From: Paludibacter sp.
Lineage (GTDB): Bacteria; Bacteroidota; Bacteroidia; Bacteroidales; Paludibacteraceae
Reading direction: 5' to 3'
Length of the DNA stretch: 64,000 bases
Assembly (NCBI GenBank): GCA_028691965.1
Contig: JAQUYE010000001.1
Location: 56,563 to 120,562 of the forward strand
How positions within the stretch are numbered: position 1 is the first letter of the stretch; the number at the start of each line of letters is the position of its first letter. A program made the position numbers and the translations under genes. A model generated the notes under the pieces. The model was given only the letters and a program-made list of their open reading frames with translations. It searched no databases and had not been told where the DNA came from. This document shows, in pieces, positions 36,639-47,002 of this stretch.

Positions 36639-36687
36639 GAATATAAATTAGCATATATTCTTATTGGGGTCTTTTTTTGTATCTTTG
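36639..36687 (+). promoter_or_regulatory. uvrA promoter region with upstream inverted repeat
   Basis: TATCTTTG at 36680-36687 matches the -7 motif and lies 22 bp before the uvrA ATG; a -33 motif at correct spacing is not obvious. GAATATA (36639-36645) and TATATTC (36654-36660) form a 7-bp inverted repeat with an 8-bp spacer just upstream, a candidate operator in this divergent gap. Confidence 0.5.
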
Positions 36688-36708
36688 TGGGTTCATAAAA
36701 TAAACACT

Positions 36709-39504
36709 ATGTCGACGCAGGAGAATATTATAGTAAAGGGTGCCCGGGTGCATAATCTTAAAAATATAGATATAGAGATTCCACGCAATAAGTTGGTTGT
36801 TATAACCGGTTTGTCGGGTTCTGGTAAAACATCTCTTGCTTTTGACACACTTTACGCTGAAGGTCAGCGACGTTATGTAGAGAGTTTATCTTCGTATGCC
36901 CGGCAGTTTTTGGGACGTATGAGTAAGCCGGAAGTAGATTTTATAAAAGGTATACCACCTGCTATAGCAATAGAGCAAAAGGTAAATACCCGTAATCCGA
37001 GATCGACGGTAGGAACTTCAACTGAAATATATGAATACCTGAAGTTATTATATTCCAGGATTGGTAAGACTTATTCACCGCTCTCGGGTGAAATAGTGAA
37101 AAAACATGAAGCGGAAGATGTGATAGAGGCAGCTCTTTCATACAAGGATGGTACCCGGATAATGATTTTGACAGAAGTTGTACCTCATGAAGAGCATAGT
37201 TTAAAGGATGAACTACAGAGTTTGATACAGCAAGGGTTCAGTAGGGTAGAAGCCAATGGGGAGATTATGCAAATAACTGACCTGCTTGAGTCAGAGCAGT
37301 CATATACAGATATCTTTTTACTGATCGACCGTACGGTGATTGATCGTCAGCAGGAAACAATCAGCCGTCTGACTGACTCTATTGAGACTGCATTTTTTGA
37401 AGGTAAAGGAGTATGTGTGCTGAAGGTGTTTGATGAAGATGAGCCGACACTTCTTCGTTTCTCAAAAAGTTTTGAAGCTGATGGGATGAATTTTGAAGTT
37501 CCTTCGGTCCACACTTTTAGTTTTAATTCTCCCATTGGTGCCTGTCCGGTTTGTGAAGGCTTTGGCAAAATTATAGGGATTGATGAGGAGTTGGTGATCC
37601 CGAATAAATCACTTTCGATTTACGAAGATGCGGTAGTATGCTGGAAGGGTGAAGTAATGAGTGAGTGGAAGAATGAACTAATTCGTGTGGCCGATAAGTT
37701 TAACTTTCCGATTCATAAGCCCTACCACGATCTCACAGATGATCAATTGGCAGATTTATGGGATGGGAATAGCTATTTCAGAGGCTTACATGCATTTTTT
37801 GAATACCTGAAAGAAAATCAATATAAGATTCAGTACCGGGTGATGTTAGCCCGTTATCGGGGCAAAACAGTCTGTCCGGAATGCCGTGGAAGTCGATTAA
37901 AAAAAGAGGCATCCTATATCAAAGTAGGAGGGAAATCGATCAACGAACTGGTGTTGATGCCGGTAGATAGCCTTAAGATGTTCTTTGCATCGTTGGAGTT
38001 GGATGAACACGACAGTTCCATAGCCACACGATTATTAACTGAGATCAGTAGTAGAATACAATTTTTAGTAGATGTGGGGCTTGGTTATCTTACACTTAAT
38101 CGATTATCTAACACCTTATCAGGAGGTGAAAGTCAGCGGATTAACCTGGCAACATCACTGGGAAGCAGTTTGGTAGGTTCATTGTATATTCTGGATGAAC
38201 CCAGTATAGGGTTGCATCCCCGCGATACGCAGCAGTTAATCAGGGTACTCAAACAATTGCGGGATCTTGGGAATACTGTCATCGTAGTTGAACATGATGA
38301 GGAAATTATGCGAGCTGCTGATTACATTATTGATATTGGGACGCATGCAGGTAGGAAAGGTGGTGAAGTAGTGTACAACGGAGATGTTTCAGGTATCATG
38401 CAGCAATATTCGGAAGCGATTGAGCGCTCTTTTACACTTAAATACCTATTGGGTGAAGAAACCATACCTGTACCAATAGCTCGCCGGAAGTGGAACAATT
38501 ATATAGAAGTAATCGGTGCTCGTGAGAATAATTTAAAGGGAATTGATGTAAAATTTCCATTGAATGTTATGACAGTTGTGACCGGAGTCAGCGGATCCGG
38601 AAAGTCATCACTGGTAAAGAATGTATTTTATTCTGCGTTGAAGAAATATTATGGTGGTGTAAGTGATCGGACGGGTAGGTTTAGTACTCTTAAGGGTTCA
38701 TTAATGTTGGCAAAAGATGTTGAATTTGTTGATCAGAATCCCATCGGTCGTTCGACTCGTTCGAACCCTGTGACTTATATTAAGGCTTGGGATGAAATAA
38801 GAAAGGTATTTGCGGATCAGCAATTATCAAAACAAATGAATTACTCTGCATCGAATTTCTCTTTCAATACTCCCGGAGGTAGGTGTGAAGAATGCCAGGG
38901 AGAAGGGACTGTAACTGTTGAGATGCAGTTTATGGCTGATTTAGTGCTTGAATGCGAACATTGTAAGGGGAAACGTTTTAAACAAGATATTCTGGAAGTT
39001 CAGTATCACGGGTATAATGTGTTTGATGTGCTGGAGATGACCGTGAATCAGGCGGTTGAGTTTTTCTCTGAACAAAAGGGGAGTGTGGAAAAAAGGATAG
39101 TAAAAAGGTTGAAACCCTTACAGGATGTTGGTATTGGGTACGTTAAGCTTGGACAATCGTCGAGTACCTTATCAGGAGGTGAAAGCCAGCGAGTGAAGTT
39201 AGCCTCTTTCCTGGCAAATGAAAAACCGGAGCCGACTGTTTTTATATTCGATGAGCCAACTACCGGTTTGCATTTCCACGATATAAAGACCTTATTAAAT
39301 GCGTTCAATGCTCTTTTAGCTAAAGGTCATACTATTATTATAATAGAACATAATCCGGAAGTTATAAAATGTGCTGATCATATTATAGATATAGGACCTG
39401 AAGGGGGTGAAAAAGGAGGTACCCTCGTGTTTGAGGGTACTCCTGAAGAACTAGTGAAACAGGAAAACTCCTATACTGCAAAATGGTTACACCTTACAAA
39501 TTAA
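36709..39504 (+). CDS. uvrA: Excinuclease ABC subunit A
   Basis: 931 residues from ATG 36709, where the family N-terminus [20 protein letters not shown] begins; the 15 codons upstream overlap the promoter. It has two ABC ATPase halves: Walker A at about 34-41 (GLSGSGKT) and again as GVSGSGKSS, and signatures [11 protein letters not shown] and [11 protein letters not shown]. The zinc modules CPVC, CPEC, CEEC and CEHC are all intact. It recognises bulky DNA damage and loads UvrB in nucleotide excision repair. Its stop overlaps the convergent rocD stop by 4 bp. Confidence 0.97.
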   Translation: MSTQENIIVKGARVHNLKNIDIEIPRNKLVVITGLSGSGKTSLAFDTLYAEGQRRYVESLSSYARQFLGRMSKPEVDFIKGIPPAIAIEQKVNTRNPRSTVGTSTEIYEYLKLLYSRIGKTYSPLSGEIVKKHEAEDVIEAALSYKDGTRIMILTEVVPHEEHSLKDELQSLIQQGFSRVEANGEIMQITDLLESEQSYTDIFLLIDRTVIDRQQETISRLTDSIETAFFEGKGVCVLKVFDEDEPTLLRFSKSFEADGMNFEVPSVHTFSFNSPIGACPVCEGFGKIIGIDEELVIPNKSLSIYEDAVVCWKGEVMSEWKNELIRVADKFNFPIHKPYHDLTDDQLADLWDGNSYFRGLHAFFEYLKENQYKIQYRVMLARYRGKTVCPECRGSRLKKEASYIKVGGKSINELVLMPVDSLKMFFASLELDEHDSSIATRLLTEISSRIQFLVDVGLGYLTLNRLSNTLSGGESQRINLATSLGSSLVGSLYILDEPSIGLHPRDTQQLIRVLKQLRDLGNTVIVVEHDEEIMRAADYIIDIGTHAGRKGGEVVYNGDVSGIMQQYSEAIERSFTLKYLLGEETIPVPIARRKWNNYIEVIGARENNLKGIDVKFPLNVMTVVTGVSGSGKSSLVKNVFYSALKKYYGGVSDRTGRFSTLKGSLMLAKDVEFVDQNPIGRSTRSNPVTYIKAWDEIRKVFADQQLSKQMNYSASNFSFNTPGGRCEECQGEGTVTVEMQFMADLVLECEHCKGKRFKQDILEVQYHGYNVFDVLEMTVNQAVEFFSEQKGSVEKRIVKRLKPLQDVGIGYVKLGQSSSTLSGGESQRVKLASFLANEKPEPTVFIFDEPTTGLHFHDIKTLLNAFNALLAKGHTIIIIEHNPEVIKCADHIIDIGPEGGEKGGTLVFEGTPEELVKQENSYTAKWLHLTN

Positions 39505-40733
39505 TCCAGGATTACCTTTCGAATTATTGCGATACATTCGTCCATCTGAGGTCGGGTAATTACTAAAGGGGGAGCAAAGCGAATAATGTTTGTGTGGGTG
39601 GGTTTTGCAAGCAATCCGTTTTCAGCCAGTTGTATGCAAATATCCCATGCCAGGTTTTTATTGTCCTGATTGTTTATAATTAATGCATTCAACAGTCCCT
39701 TTCCCCGAACGGAGCTGGCAACAGGTGATTCCTTGCATAGCTGAGTCATTTCTTGTCGGAAGTAGGCTCCCATTTCGGTCGCGTTCTCAGCCAGTTTTTC
39801 TTTTTGTATAACTTCTAAAGCGGCAATAGCAACAGCTGCAGCAACAGGGTTTCCGCCAAAAGTAGATCCATGTTGACCAGGTTGAAAGACATCCATGTAT
39901 ATGCTGTCGGCCAATACTGCGGATACAGGATATACACCACCTGAAAGAGCTTTACCAAGAATTAACACATCAGGTCGGACATTTTCATGATCACAGGCTA
40001 ACAGCTTTCCGGTTCGGGCCAGTCCGGTTTGCACTTCATCGGCGATAAACAATACATTGTGTTTCTTACACAGCGTTGCACAGGTACTAAGATACCCTTC
40101 GTCGGGAACTCTTGCTCCTGCTTCACCCTGGATGGGCTCCACCAGAAATCCGGCAATAGTTGGATCTTCTTCTAACACCTTTTTCAAGGCGGTTGAGTCG
40201 TTGTAGGGTATGGTGATGAATCCCGGAGTCCTAGGTCCGTAGTTAGTATAGGCATCAGGATCAGTAGAGAATGAAACGATAGTGGTAGTGCGTCCATGAA
40301 AATTTTGTTCGCAGACAACGATTTTTGCCTGATCGGCTGGTATCCCTTTACGTTCGTATCCCCACTTACGACATAATTTCAATGCTGTTTCCACAGCTTC
40401 AGCACCCGTATTCATTGGCAATACTTTTTCGTAACCAAAATAGTTGGTGATATATGCTTCATATTCTCCGAGCCGGTCGTTGTAAAATGCCCGGGATGTA
40501 AGACTCAGTCGGGTGGATTGCCGGATCAGTGCGTCGACGATCTTTGGGTGACCGTGTCCCTGGTTAACAGCAGAATAAGCTGACAGAAAATCATAATAGC
40601 GCTTTTTGTCCGTATCCCAGACATATACACCTTTTCCTTCACTCAGAACGACAGGTAAAGGGTGGTAATTATGAGCCCCGTACTTGTTCTCCAGCTTCAT
40701 TAATTCAGCTGCACTTTTCTTAGTTACTTCCAT
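39501..40733 (-). CDS. rocD: Ornithine aminotransferase
   Basis: 410 residues from ATG 40733 ([12 protein letters not shown]); a start at 40763 would add 10 residues and overlap the upstream gene. The ornithine-specific opening [31 protein letters not shown] and the PLP lysine in [19 protein letters not shown] separate it from acetylornithine aminotransferase (ArgD). It moves the delta-amino group of ornithine to 2-oxoglutarate, giving glutamate 5-semialdehyde, which leads to glutamate or proline. It is the last gene of a three-gene arginine catabolic operon. Confidence 0.93.
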   Translation of the reverse strand: MEVTKKSAAELMKLENKYGAHNYHPLPVVLSEGKGVYVWDTDKKRYYDFLSAYSAVNQGHGHPKIVDALIRQSTRLSLTSRAFYNDRLGEYEAYITNYFGYEKVLPMNTGAEAVETALKLCRKWGYERKGIPADQAKIVVCEQNFHGRTTTIVSFSTDPDAYTNYGPRTPGFITIPYNDSTALKKVLEEDPTIAGFLVEPIQGEAGARVPDEGYLSTCATLCKKHNVLFIADEVQTGLARTGKLLACDHENVRPDVLILGKALSGGVYPVSAVLADSIYMDVFQPGQHGSTFGGNPVAAAVAIAALEVIQKEKLAENATEMGAYFRQEMTQLCKESPVASSVRGKGLLNALIINNQDNKNLAWDICIQLAENGLLAKPTHTNIIRFAPPLVITRPQMDECIAIIRKVILD

Positions 40734-40746
40734 ATTAATACATTTT

Positions 40747-41664
40747 TTAAAATAATTCAGCAATCATACACCTTACGCTTCCACCTCCATATTTTTCAAT
40801 GGTAGGTACGGGGCAAACAATTAGATCATTATAAGAGCTTAATTGTCGTAGCTGGATAGAGGTCAGCGATTCGTAGGCTGTTGCTGATAGAATAAGTTTT
40901 AATTTTCCGTGTTTATTCTTTACCTGCAACATATTTCCAGCAAAGCAGTTGAGTTGATGTTCCGTCAACTCAATAATTGTCTTTTTACTTTGCCGGAGGG
41001 AGTTTATAACAGTATCACGTTCTTTTACATCATCGATACTTTCCATGCAAATAACTGCATATTGTTCTGCAATGCACATCATCACGTTAGTATGATAAAT
41101 GGGCAGTCGTTTGGACTCTACCTGCTGGTTGGCCGTAAAACTGACAGCCTTATATCCCATGTTTGTGCAAAAAACATCAAGAACTTCCTGAGAGGTCCGC
41201 CCTGATAGTGCTGCATATGCAATCTTATTGCATCGATCAAGGACCATGCTACCGGTCCCTTCAAGAAAAAGCTGATGGAGTTCGAAGGCTGTTAGGTCCA
41301 TTATATCAGGATAGTTAAATCCTTCCCCGGAGAGTTGATCCAGCACTGCTTTTTTTCTTTCGTTTCTACGGTTCGCGGCATACATAGGGTAAACTACTGC
41401 TGAACCACTGGGGTGAAAGGATATCCAATTGTTTGGGAAGATTGAGTCGGGAGTATGTGGTGAGAGGGTATCGGAGAGAACTACTACCCGAATATCTTCA
41501 GTACGTATTTTATTAACCATGACTGTGAACTCCTCCAGAGCCAATGCTTGAATTTTTGCCGGATCTTTATCTGCTTCCTGCTGAAAGAAGTTGTTTGCTG
41601 CAGTTTCGGCATTAAAGCCAAAGGCCACAGGTTGAATCATAAGCAAAGAGTTGGTTGTTGTCAT
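40747..41664 (-). CDS. ctlX: CtlX-like citrulline hydrolase (guanidine-modifying superfamily)
   Basis: 305 residues with the marks of the guanidine-modifying enzyme (amidinotransferase/DDAH) fold: [25 protein letters not shown], the catalytic His in [17 protein letters not shown] and the C-terminal nucleophile Cys in [13 protein letters not shown]. The close family is annotated as a citrulline utilisation hydrolase (CtlX), which would convert citrulline to ornithine with release of ammonia and CO2. The context supports this: the gene before could supply citrulline and the gene after uses ornithine. Action on arginine or another guanidino compound is an alternative. Confidence 0.75.
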   Translation of the reverse strand: MTTTNSLLMIQPVAFGFNAETAANNFFQQEADKDPAKIQALALEEFTVMVNKIRTEDIRVVVLSDTLSPHTPDSIFPNNWISFHPSGSAVVYPMYAANRRNERKKAVLDQLSGEGFNYPDIMDLTAFELHQLFLEGTGSMVLDRCNKIAYAALSGRTSQEVLDVFCTNMGYKAVSFTANQQVESKRLPIYHTNVMMCIAEQYAVICMESIDDVKERDTVINSLRQSKKTIIELTEHQLNCFAGNMLQVKNKHGKLKLILSATAYESLTSIQLRQLSSYNDLIVCPVPTIEKYGGGSVRCMIAELF

Positions 41665-41672
41665 AGGTGTAA

Positions 41673-42593
41673 TCAGTCATTTAAACGAACCAGTGGGAGA
41701 GTAGAACACCTGAACAATCCACCCATTTTGGAGATTTCAGCATAAGGGACTTGTTCTACTGTAAGGCCCCATTCTTCCTGCATATGTCGGTTCAATCGGT
41801 GGAAATTACGTTCAGAAACAACAACCTGAGGTGAAATAGAAAAAACGTTAGAATTCATATTGTACATTTCTTCCCTGGTAAGTTCGAATATATTTTCTTT
41901 GCCAAACAGATCTACTATCAGCTGAAAATCTTCTGGTTTACTGAAACCCCCTTCATAAATGATTGCTTTGTCTTTCCCAATTGGCATAAAAGTACAATCC
42001 AGGTGAAGAATTCCCTGCCTGGGATTTGTATCGTGTTTGATTAATTCCAGTGGGATTAGTTCCTTTTCCGGGAAAAGCTCTTTTAAAAAGTGGAAAGCAT
42101 AAGCATTTGTACGGGCAGTTTTATAGTTGGTATAATCGCTCTCAGTGTATAATCCTACAAATACTTTATTAGCGTATAAAACAACATCTCCTCCTTCAAC
42201 ATGTGCTTTTTCTGGTAAGTTATAAATTTTGTTGAAGGCTATTTGATCGTAGACCACTTCGTAGGCCTCCTTCTCATCTTCGCGGTCCGGGATAATGTTT
42301 GAATTAATTATTTTATCATCAATCACAAAGGCTACATCTCGTGCAAACACCTGGTTACATTGTTCCAGAGTCCAGGGCCGGAATACCTGCACGTCGTACT
42401 TACGTAATACTTTTTCAAAAGCCGACATTTCTTTGTATACATCTTCTTCGGATGGATACACTCCTTTTATAACTGATTCGTATGACTTAGCATCATATGT
42501 TTTTTCGGGAGTGGGGGCTGGTCCCATAGATCCGGGTTGACCGAGTACAACAGTCCGCAACGTGGATGTTTCGCTTGTAATATTGAGTTGCAT
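41673..42593 (-). CDS. Arginine deiminase/amidinotransferase-family hydrolase
   Basis: 306 residues of the same superfamily as the next gene but a distant relative. Motifs: NQVFARDVAFVID, HVEGGDVVLYANKVFVGL (Glu/Asp binding the guanidino group), GILHLDCTFMPIG (catalytic His) and GGLFRCSTLPLVR (nucleophile Cys). It is about 100 residues shorter than classical ArcA and lacks its extra helical domain. Hydrolysis of arginine to citrulline is the most economical role given ctlX and rocD downstream (8 bp to ctlX). A direct arginine dihydrolase activity, as in cyanobacterial ArgZ, cannot be excluded. Confidence 0.75.
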   Translation of the reverse strand: MQLNITSETSTLRTVVLGQPGSMGPAPTPEKTYDAKSYESVIKGVYPSEEDVYKEMSAFEKVLRKYDVQVFRPWTLEQCNQVFARDVAFVIDDKIINSNIIPDREDEKEAYEVVYDQIAFNKIYNLPEKAHVEGGDVVLYANKVFVGLYTESDYTNYKTARTNAYAFHFLKELFPEKELIPLELIKHDTNPRQGILHLDCTFMPIGKDKAIIYEGGFSKPEDFQLIVDLFGKENIFELTREEMYNMNSNVFSISPQVVVSERNFHRLNRHMQEEWGLTVEQVPYAEISKMGGLFRCSTLPLVRLND

Positions 42594-42609
42594 AAGTCAT
42601 GAGTTTTGG

Positions 42610-42641
42610 CAAAGATACATTAACTTATGAGCTTTCTCAAC
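42610..42641 (-). promoter_or_regulatory. Promoter of the arginine catabolic operon
   Basis: On the minus strand: GTTG (42638-42641), 20 nt, TATCTTTG (42610-42617). The -7 element is exact, and the start would fall near 42603, only about 10 nt before the ATG at 42593, so the leader is very short. Confidence 0.7.
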
Positions 42642-42695
42642 CTTATAGCTTTAAAAAATGATTAAAAAATACATATTTAATCAACAAAAGCCATT

Positions 42696-43181
42696 CTACC
42701 TGAATGTATATCGTTTTTGTGAAATGTAACTAATCATAGTAGCCAGCAGGGTAATAGCCATTTTTGAAGGAGTAGGGTACCAGCCTATGGTGTCGACCAG
42801 TAGTTTAAGACCGAAATAGTTAAGTGATAGATTTCCGGCTACTACCATACCATAACGTACAAGCTGAACGCGGCCTTTTAGATCGGAAGTGCTGAAAGTC
42901 ACATATTTCTGGAGTAAAAAGCCAGACATAAAACTGATGGGAAATGTAAATGCAAGCGCTGCAATATGAGGACTAAGAGTAACTATTCCCAGGTGTACCA
43001 GTCGGTGTTGAATTACAAAGTTGTAAAGGAAAAAATAGAGAACCCAGTCGAAGACAAGATTGGCCATCCCGGTTACCCCATATCTGAAAAGCTGAACAGA
43101 CATGTATTTTCTGAATGGAGGATAAAAAAAATCGATAATGGAACGGATTCCCTTACCTCCTGCTTTCAGTATTTTACGCAT
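42696..43181 (-). CDS. GtrA-family membrane protein
   Basis: 161 residues with four predicted membrane helices and the family pattern FRYGVTGMANLVFDWVLYFFLYN near the first helix, plus FPISFMSGFLLQKYVTF and the basic end SQKRYTFR. GtrA-like proteins are thought to help move lipid-linked sugars across the inner membrane for surface polysaccharide or teichoic acid decoration; biochemical proof is limited. No glycosyltransferase is adjacent, so the pathway served is unknown. Confidence 0.85.
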   Translation of the reverse strand: MRKILKAGGKGIRSIIDFFYPPFRKYMSVQLFRYGVTGMANLVFDWVLYFFLYNFVIQHRLVHLGIVTLSPHIAALAFTFPISFMSGFLLQKYVTFSTSDLKGRVQLVRYGMVVAGNLSLNYFGLKLLVDTIGWYPTPSKMAITLLATMISYISQKRYTFR

Positions 43182-43208
43182 GGAATAGCTCGTTTTAAAA
43201 AAAATGAT

Positions 43209-43269
43209 TACTTTTGTGCATCGATTGCCTGATGTGCAAAGATACGTAATATTCTCAAATTATTCCAAA
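43209..43269. promoter_or_regulatory. Divergent promoters of gtrA-like gene and rsmA
   Basis: Minus strand: TTTG (43266-43269), 21 nt, TATCTTTG (43237-43244), serving the GtrA gene. Plus strand: TACTTTTG (43209-43216) fits the -7 motif for rsmA, but its -33 half is not clear and the leader would be about 75 nt. Confidence 0.6.
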
Positions 43270-43297
43270 TCCGCTATGCCTGACGACTACCACCAGC

Positions 43298-44077
43298 ATG
43301 ATAAAAGTAAGAGCCAAGAAATACTTGGGGCAGCACTTCCTGAAGGATTTGGAAGTTGCCCGCCACATTGCTGAAAGTTTACAACTGACAGCACAATCTG
43401 ACGTACTTGAGATCGGCCCGGGAATGGGTGTACTGACCCGCTTCCTGCTGGAGCGAACTGAATGCAATCTGTCAGTGGTTGAAATTGATACAGAATCTGT
43501 AGCATACCTCCAACAACATTTTAAAGAGTTGAAAATAATTGAAGCTGACTTTCTGAAGTTAAAGCTTTCAGATTATTACACAGGTCCTGTACATCTAATA
43601 GGTAATTTACCCTACAATATCTCCAGTCAGATTTTCTTTAAAATGCTTGACAACAGGGAGCAAATTCCTCAACTTGTCTGTATGATACAGAAAGAAGTTG
43701 CTGAGCGAATGGCTGCCAGGCATGGGAATAAAACCTATGGCATACTGTCTGTTTTAATGCAGGCTTTCTATTCTATCGACTATCTTTTTACCGTTCATGA
43801 ACATGTGTTTGACCCTCCTCCTAAGGTCAAATCGGCTGTTATTCGCCTTGTTCGAAATGATGTCAAATCGCTTGGTTGTGATGAACAACTTTTCAAAACT
43901 GTGGTGAAGACAGCCTTCAATCAACGTCGCAAAACAATGCGCAATTCGCTCAAGCCTCTTGTTGGCAAGGATCATCCAATGTATGAAGATCCATTGTTTA
44001 ACTTGCGTCCCGAGCAGTTAGATGTAGCAGGTTTTGTGGATCTTACCAACAGGGTGAAGTTGGCAATGAATGAGTAA
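43298..44077 (+). CDS. rsmA: 16S rRNA dimethyladenosine transferase
   Basis: 259 residues. Motifs of the KsgA/Dim1 family: KYLGQHFLKD at the N-terminus, SAM loop DVLEIGPGMGVLTRFLLE, the active-site NLPYNISSQIFFKML and FDPPPKVKSAVIRL. It adds four methyl groups to the two adjacent adenines near the 3' end of 16S rRNA during 30S maturation. corA follows 39 bp later and may share the transcript. Confidence 0.96.
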   Translation: MIKVRAKKYLGQHFLKDLEVARHIAESLQLTAQSDVLEIGPGMGVLTRFLLERTECNLSVVEIDTESVAYLQQHFKELKIIEADFLKLKLSDYYTGPVHLIGNLPYNISSQIFFKMLDNREQIPQLVCMIQKEVAERMAARHGNKTYGILSVLMQAFYSIDYLFTVHEHVFDPPPKVKSAVIRLVRNDVKSLGCDEQLFKTVVKTAFNQRRKTMRNSLKPLVGKDHPMYEDPLFNLRPEQLDVAGFVDLTNRVKLAMNE

Positions 44078-44116
44078 TAATCACGGCCTTTTACAGGCTA
44101 TAGTAAAAATGAAACT

Positions 44117-45064
44117 ATGGCGGAACTCAGACTTTTTTACCAGGAAGAAGGTAAAATCAAAATATCAAAATCACTTGACATCCTCAAAAAGGTAAACATG
44201 AAGGATGTGCTGTGGATCGACCTCATTGATGTGTCGGATGCAGTAGAAACAGAGTTGGAGCAATTTCTGAAAATCTATATTCAGGAAGACGAAGAAATTG
44301 AAGAAATCGAGTTGAGCTCGAGATACATTCAAACAGAAGACAGCATAGTTGCAAATTCCAATTTTCTTCAGGACAACTTCCAAATGCAACCGGTATCCTT
44401 CATTTTGAAGAATGGGATACTTGTATCGGTCCGGGATGTTGAACTACGGTCTTTCAACGAAACTGTGAAAAAGATTTACGCGGATACCCGGAGTTATACT
44501 TCCGGATTCCAAATACTTGTAGCGCTACTTGAAACCAGGGTTGAATACGATGCCGATATGATTGAGGATATCACAGAACAGATTACGACCCTCAGTAAAA
44601 CCTTAAATACGGAAGATGATTTAAGTCAGGAGATACTTATGAGTATTAAAGACTTGCAGGAAAAAGTGATGATAATCCGTCAGAATATTATTGATAAACA
44701 GAGGGTGGTTTCCAATATGTTGAAATCCAACTTATTCCCGCATGATGTTTTGCCCCGTCTGACGATGATTATAAAAGACATCAACTCCTTGTTCGAGTAT
44801 ACCCGTTTTGGTTTCGACCGACTTGATTATCTACAGGATACTTTTCTTGGTTTGGTAAACATTCAACAGAACAAGATTATAAAAATATTTACTGTGGTTT
44901 CGGTAATTTTCATGCCACCCACACTGATAGCCAGTATGTATGGCATGAATTTCACGTTTATGCCTGAATTGAACTGGAAGTATGGTTATCCGTTCTCTAT
45001 CCTGCTGATGATTAGTTTTGCAATTGGAGTACTTTGGTTTTTTAAACGAAGAAAATGGTTATAA
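44117..45064 (+). CDS. corA: CorA-type magnesium/cobalt transporter
   Basis: 315 residues. A long cytoplasmic N-terminal domain with a coiled-coil stalk (about 130-235) precedes two C-terminal membrane helices. The first helix ends in the selectivity signature YGMNF, and the chain closes with basic residues (KRRKW), as in CorA. It forms a pentameric Mg2+ channel in the inner membrane. Its stop lies 2 bp from the convergent acetylesterase stop. Confidence 0.93.
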   Translation: MAELRLFYQEEGKIKISKSLDILKKVNMKDVLWIDLIDVSDAVETELEQFLKIYIQEDEEIEEIELSSRYIQTEDSIVANSNFLQDNFQMQPVSFILKNGILVSVRDVELRSFNETVKKIYADTRSYTSGFQILVALLETRVEYDADMIEDITEQITTLSKTLNTEDDLSQEILMSIKDLQEKVMIIRQNIIDKQRVVSNMLKSNLFPHDVLPRLTMIIKDINSLFEYTRFGFDRLDYLQDTFLGLVNIQQNKIIKIFTVVSVIFMPPTLIASMYGMNFTFMPELNWKYGYPFSILLMISFAIGVLWFFKRRKWL

Positions 45065-45066
45065 AT

Positions 45067-46467
45067 TTACCAATTGTCGCTTCTGAAAGAAGATACCGGC
45101 AAGCCATCGATTCCAAATAAGTCGCCTACAACAAAGTTTTCGAAAGCATAACGTACTGCAACAGGGTTTGTTACCTGCTCGCTACTTACGATAACTCTGG
45201 AGCCACTAATTCTTGCCTTTGCAGGGTAAAACACTTTGTCTTCGCCTGCAATGGTAAATAAGTGCGACACAAAATCTTTACTACATACACCACGTGGAGC
45301 GTTGTCAAAATGTACAGTGACAGTGTTGTCCTTTATTTCTATTGATTTATATACAGGACTATCACCTGTTATACCGGCAAAATTATAATGATTGGCCAGA
45401 GCTAATAGCGCAAGTCGTTCACCGGCCTCACGTTTCTTTGCCGGATGGATGGTTGGAAACTCACCGATGTCCATTAGTACGGCCATTCCTGTATTCTCTA
45501 CTGTTTGTGAAGCCTTTAACTGAGCTTCTCTCAGATAGGCTGACTGTTCATCTTCTCTGTATCTGTAGGGAGCAATCTGACAAAAGAAAAACGGCATGTC
45601 AGGTTGGTTCCATGTTTTTCGCCACCCATTAACCATAGCTCCGAAAAGTTCAGCATATTCGTTTGCATTATTCACGTTACTCTCACCCTGATACCATATA
45701 ACTCCACGGATTGCCATGCCTGTCAAAGGATGTATCATCGCCTGATAAAGGTATAAAGGTAATTTGTTTGGGGATTTAACATTTTCAGATTCGACAGGTA
45801 GTGCTGTACCCGGAAATTCAGTCAGCATTTCGCTGTTCATCCATGATTCAATTTTAGAACCACCCCACGAACTGTTTATAAGACCGATTGGTATATCTAA
45901 AATTTCGTTGAGTAACCTTCCGAAGTAATAACCAGTTGCGCTGAAATTACCAACGCTTACCGGCATGGCCTCTTCCCATCTACCGGTTACTGTGTTAAGA
46001 GGAGTCAGGCTGTGATTCTTTTTTACTGTGAAAAGACGAATCTTTTTATTTTCGCTGCGGATTATATCCATTGTGGAGCCTTCTACAGGTTGACTGGTAT
46101 AGCCTTTCATGGTCATTTCCATGTTACTTTGCCCCGAACAAAGCCATACATCTCCACTCATAACATTATTAATTGTCATTGGTTTTCCATCACTAATTAC
46201 GATGGTGTATGGACCACCTGCTTTAGGAGTGTTGATTGAAAGTTCCCAGTTTCCATCAACATCAGAAGTTGTAGTGTATCGCTTTAAGTTCCAGCTTGTA
46301 ACAAGGTTTACCTTTTTTTGTGCCTCCGCTTTACCCCAAATCTTTGTAGTTGTTTCGCGTTGAATGACCATGTCGTTTGCAAAAAACGGAGGGAGTTGAA
46401 TTTCCGCTTTTAGTGCTGAGGTAATTCCTGAAAGCAGGAACATGCCTAAGAAAATAGTTTTTTTCAT
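45067..46467 (-). CDS. Sialate O-acetylesterase-like SGNH hydrolase, secreted
   Basis: 466 residues with a signal peptide (to about 21). A beta-sandwich precedes the SGNH domain with block I LCSGQSNMEMTM (nucleophile Ser), IGLINSSWGGSKIESWM, VIWYQGESNVNN (block III) and the catalytic His in FPTIHPAKKREAGERLALL. The family removes O-acetyl groups from sialic acids or from plant polysaccharides such as acetylated pectin and xylan. There is no sialidase nearby. A link to the RG-I locus 16 kb away is possible but not shown. Confidence 0.85.
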   Translation of the reverse strand: MKKTIFLGMFLLSGITSALKAEIQLPPFFANDMVIQRETTTKIWGKAEAQKKVNLVTSWNLKRYTTTSDVDGNWELSINTPKAGGPYTIVISDGKPMTINNVMSGDVWLCSGQSNMEMTMKGYTSQPVEGSTMDIIRSENKKIRLFTVKKNHSLTPLNTVTGRWEEAMPVSVGNFSATGYYFGRLLNEILDIPIGLINSSWGGSKIESWMNSEMLTEFPGTALPVESENVKSPNKLPLYLYQAMIHPLTGMAIRGVIWYQGESNVNNANEYAELFGAMVNGWRKTWNQPDMPFFFCQIAPYRYREDEQSAYLREAQLKASQTVENTGMAVLMDIGEFPTIHPAKKREAGERLALLALANHYNFAGITGDSPVYKSIEIKDNTVTVHFDNAPRGVCSKDFVSHLFTIAGEDKVFYPAKARISGSRVIVSSEQVTNPVAVRYAFENFVVGDLFGIDGLPVSSFRSDNW

Positions 46468-46489
46468 GTTGAATATAATTTAATGCATA

Positions 46490-46521
46490 CAAAAGTAAAG
46501 TATTATTTACTTTTCAGCAAT
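46490..46521 (-). promoter_or_regulatory. Promoter of the acetylesterase
   Basis: Minus strand: ATTG (46518-46521), 20 nt, TACTTTTG (46490-46497). It overlaps the 3' end of the DUF4625 gene and gives the esterase its own transcription, separate from the metal operon. Confidence 0.55.
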
Positions 46522-46989
46522 TTTCACGCTAATACCTTTGAATGTTTGCCAACCTGCAGCATCGGTAAGCCTGACCATAAAATGGTACAACCCGACATCT
46601 ACTCCCTGTGGAATCGGGATGGTAACTGTTGCTGTATAACTTTTAAGTCCTGATGGGATTGTATAGTTTTCAATCCACCTAAATGGGGAAACAGGTGTTT
46701 TTTCCTCTTCTTCTCCTTCTTCCTCACAATGCTCAGCATCTGTGCTGTGTGTGTGATGATCGAAATTGTGGTGCATTTCAATACTAAAGGATCCTAATTC
46801 AATATTGTCTGTAAATACTGCGTTGAATTCAAGTGGCTCGCCCCTGAAAATGGTAATGCAGTTTTGTGGTGATGCATCAATAGCTGTCATATCAATAACC
46901 GGAGATTCATCATCATAGTCGTCCGACATCTTCTCGCAAGCTGTGAAACTTAGCGTAAAAAGTAGTGCCAATAATAAAACTTTGTTCAT
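46507..46989 (-). CDS. DUF4625-like lipoprotein with His/Glu-rich metal-binding stretch
   Basis: 160 residues from ATG 46989, chosen because the lipoprotein signal (MNKVLLLALLFTLSFTAC) starts there; the cysteine is residue 18. The body looks like an Ig-type beta-sandwich of the DUF4625 kind. A central segment, about residues 66-92, is dense in His and then Glu (MHHNFDHHTHS, then a run of Glu), well suited to binding Zn2+ or another transition metal. It lies 13 bp after the TonB receptor and is the last gene of the Fur-like operon, so it probably captures metal at the cell surface for the receptor. The exact metal is inferred. Confidence 0.75.
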   Translation of the reverse strand: MNKVLLLALLFTLSFTACEKMSDDYDDESPVIDMTAIDASPQNCITIFRGEPLEFNAVFTDNIELGSFSIEMHHNFDHHTHSTDAEHCEEEGEEEEKTPVSPFRWIENYTIPSGLKSYTATVTIPIPQGVDVGLYHFMVRLTDAAGWQTFKGISVKIAEK

Positions 46990-47002
46990 TTGATTTGGAT
47001 TA

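Noticed and set aside
46599..46781. Lys-rich 60-residue frame on the minus strand
   Set aside because: It is the shifted reading of the His/Glu-rich stretch of the DUF4625 lipoprotein.
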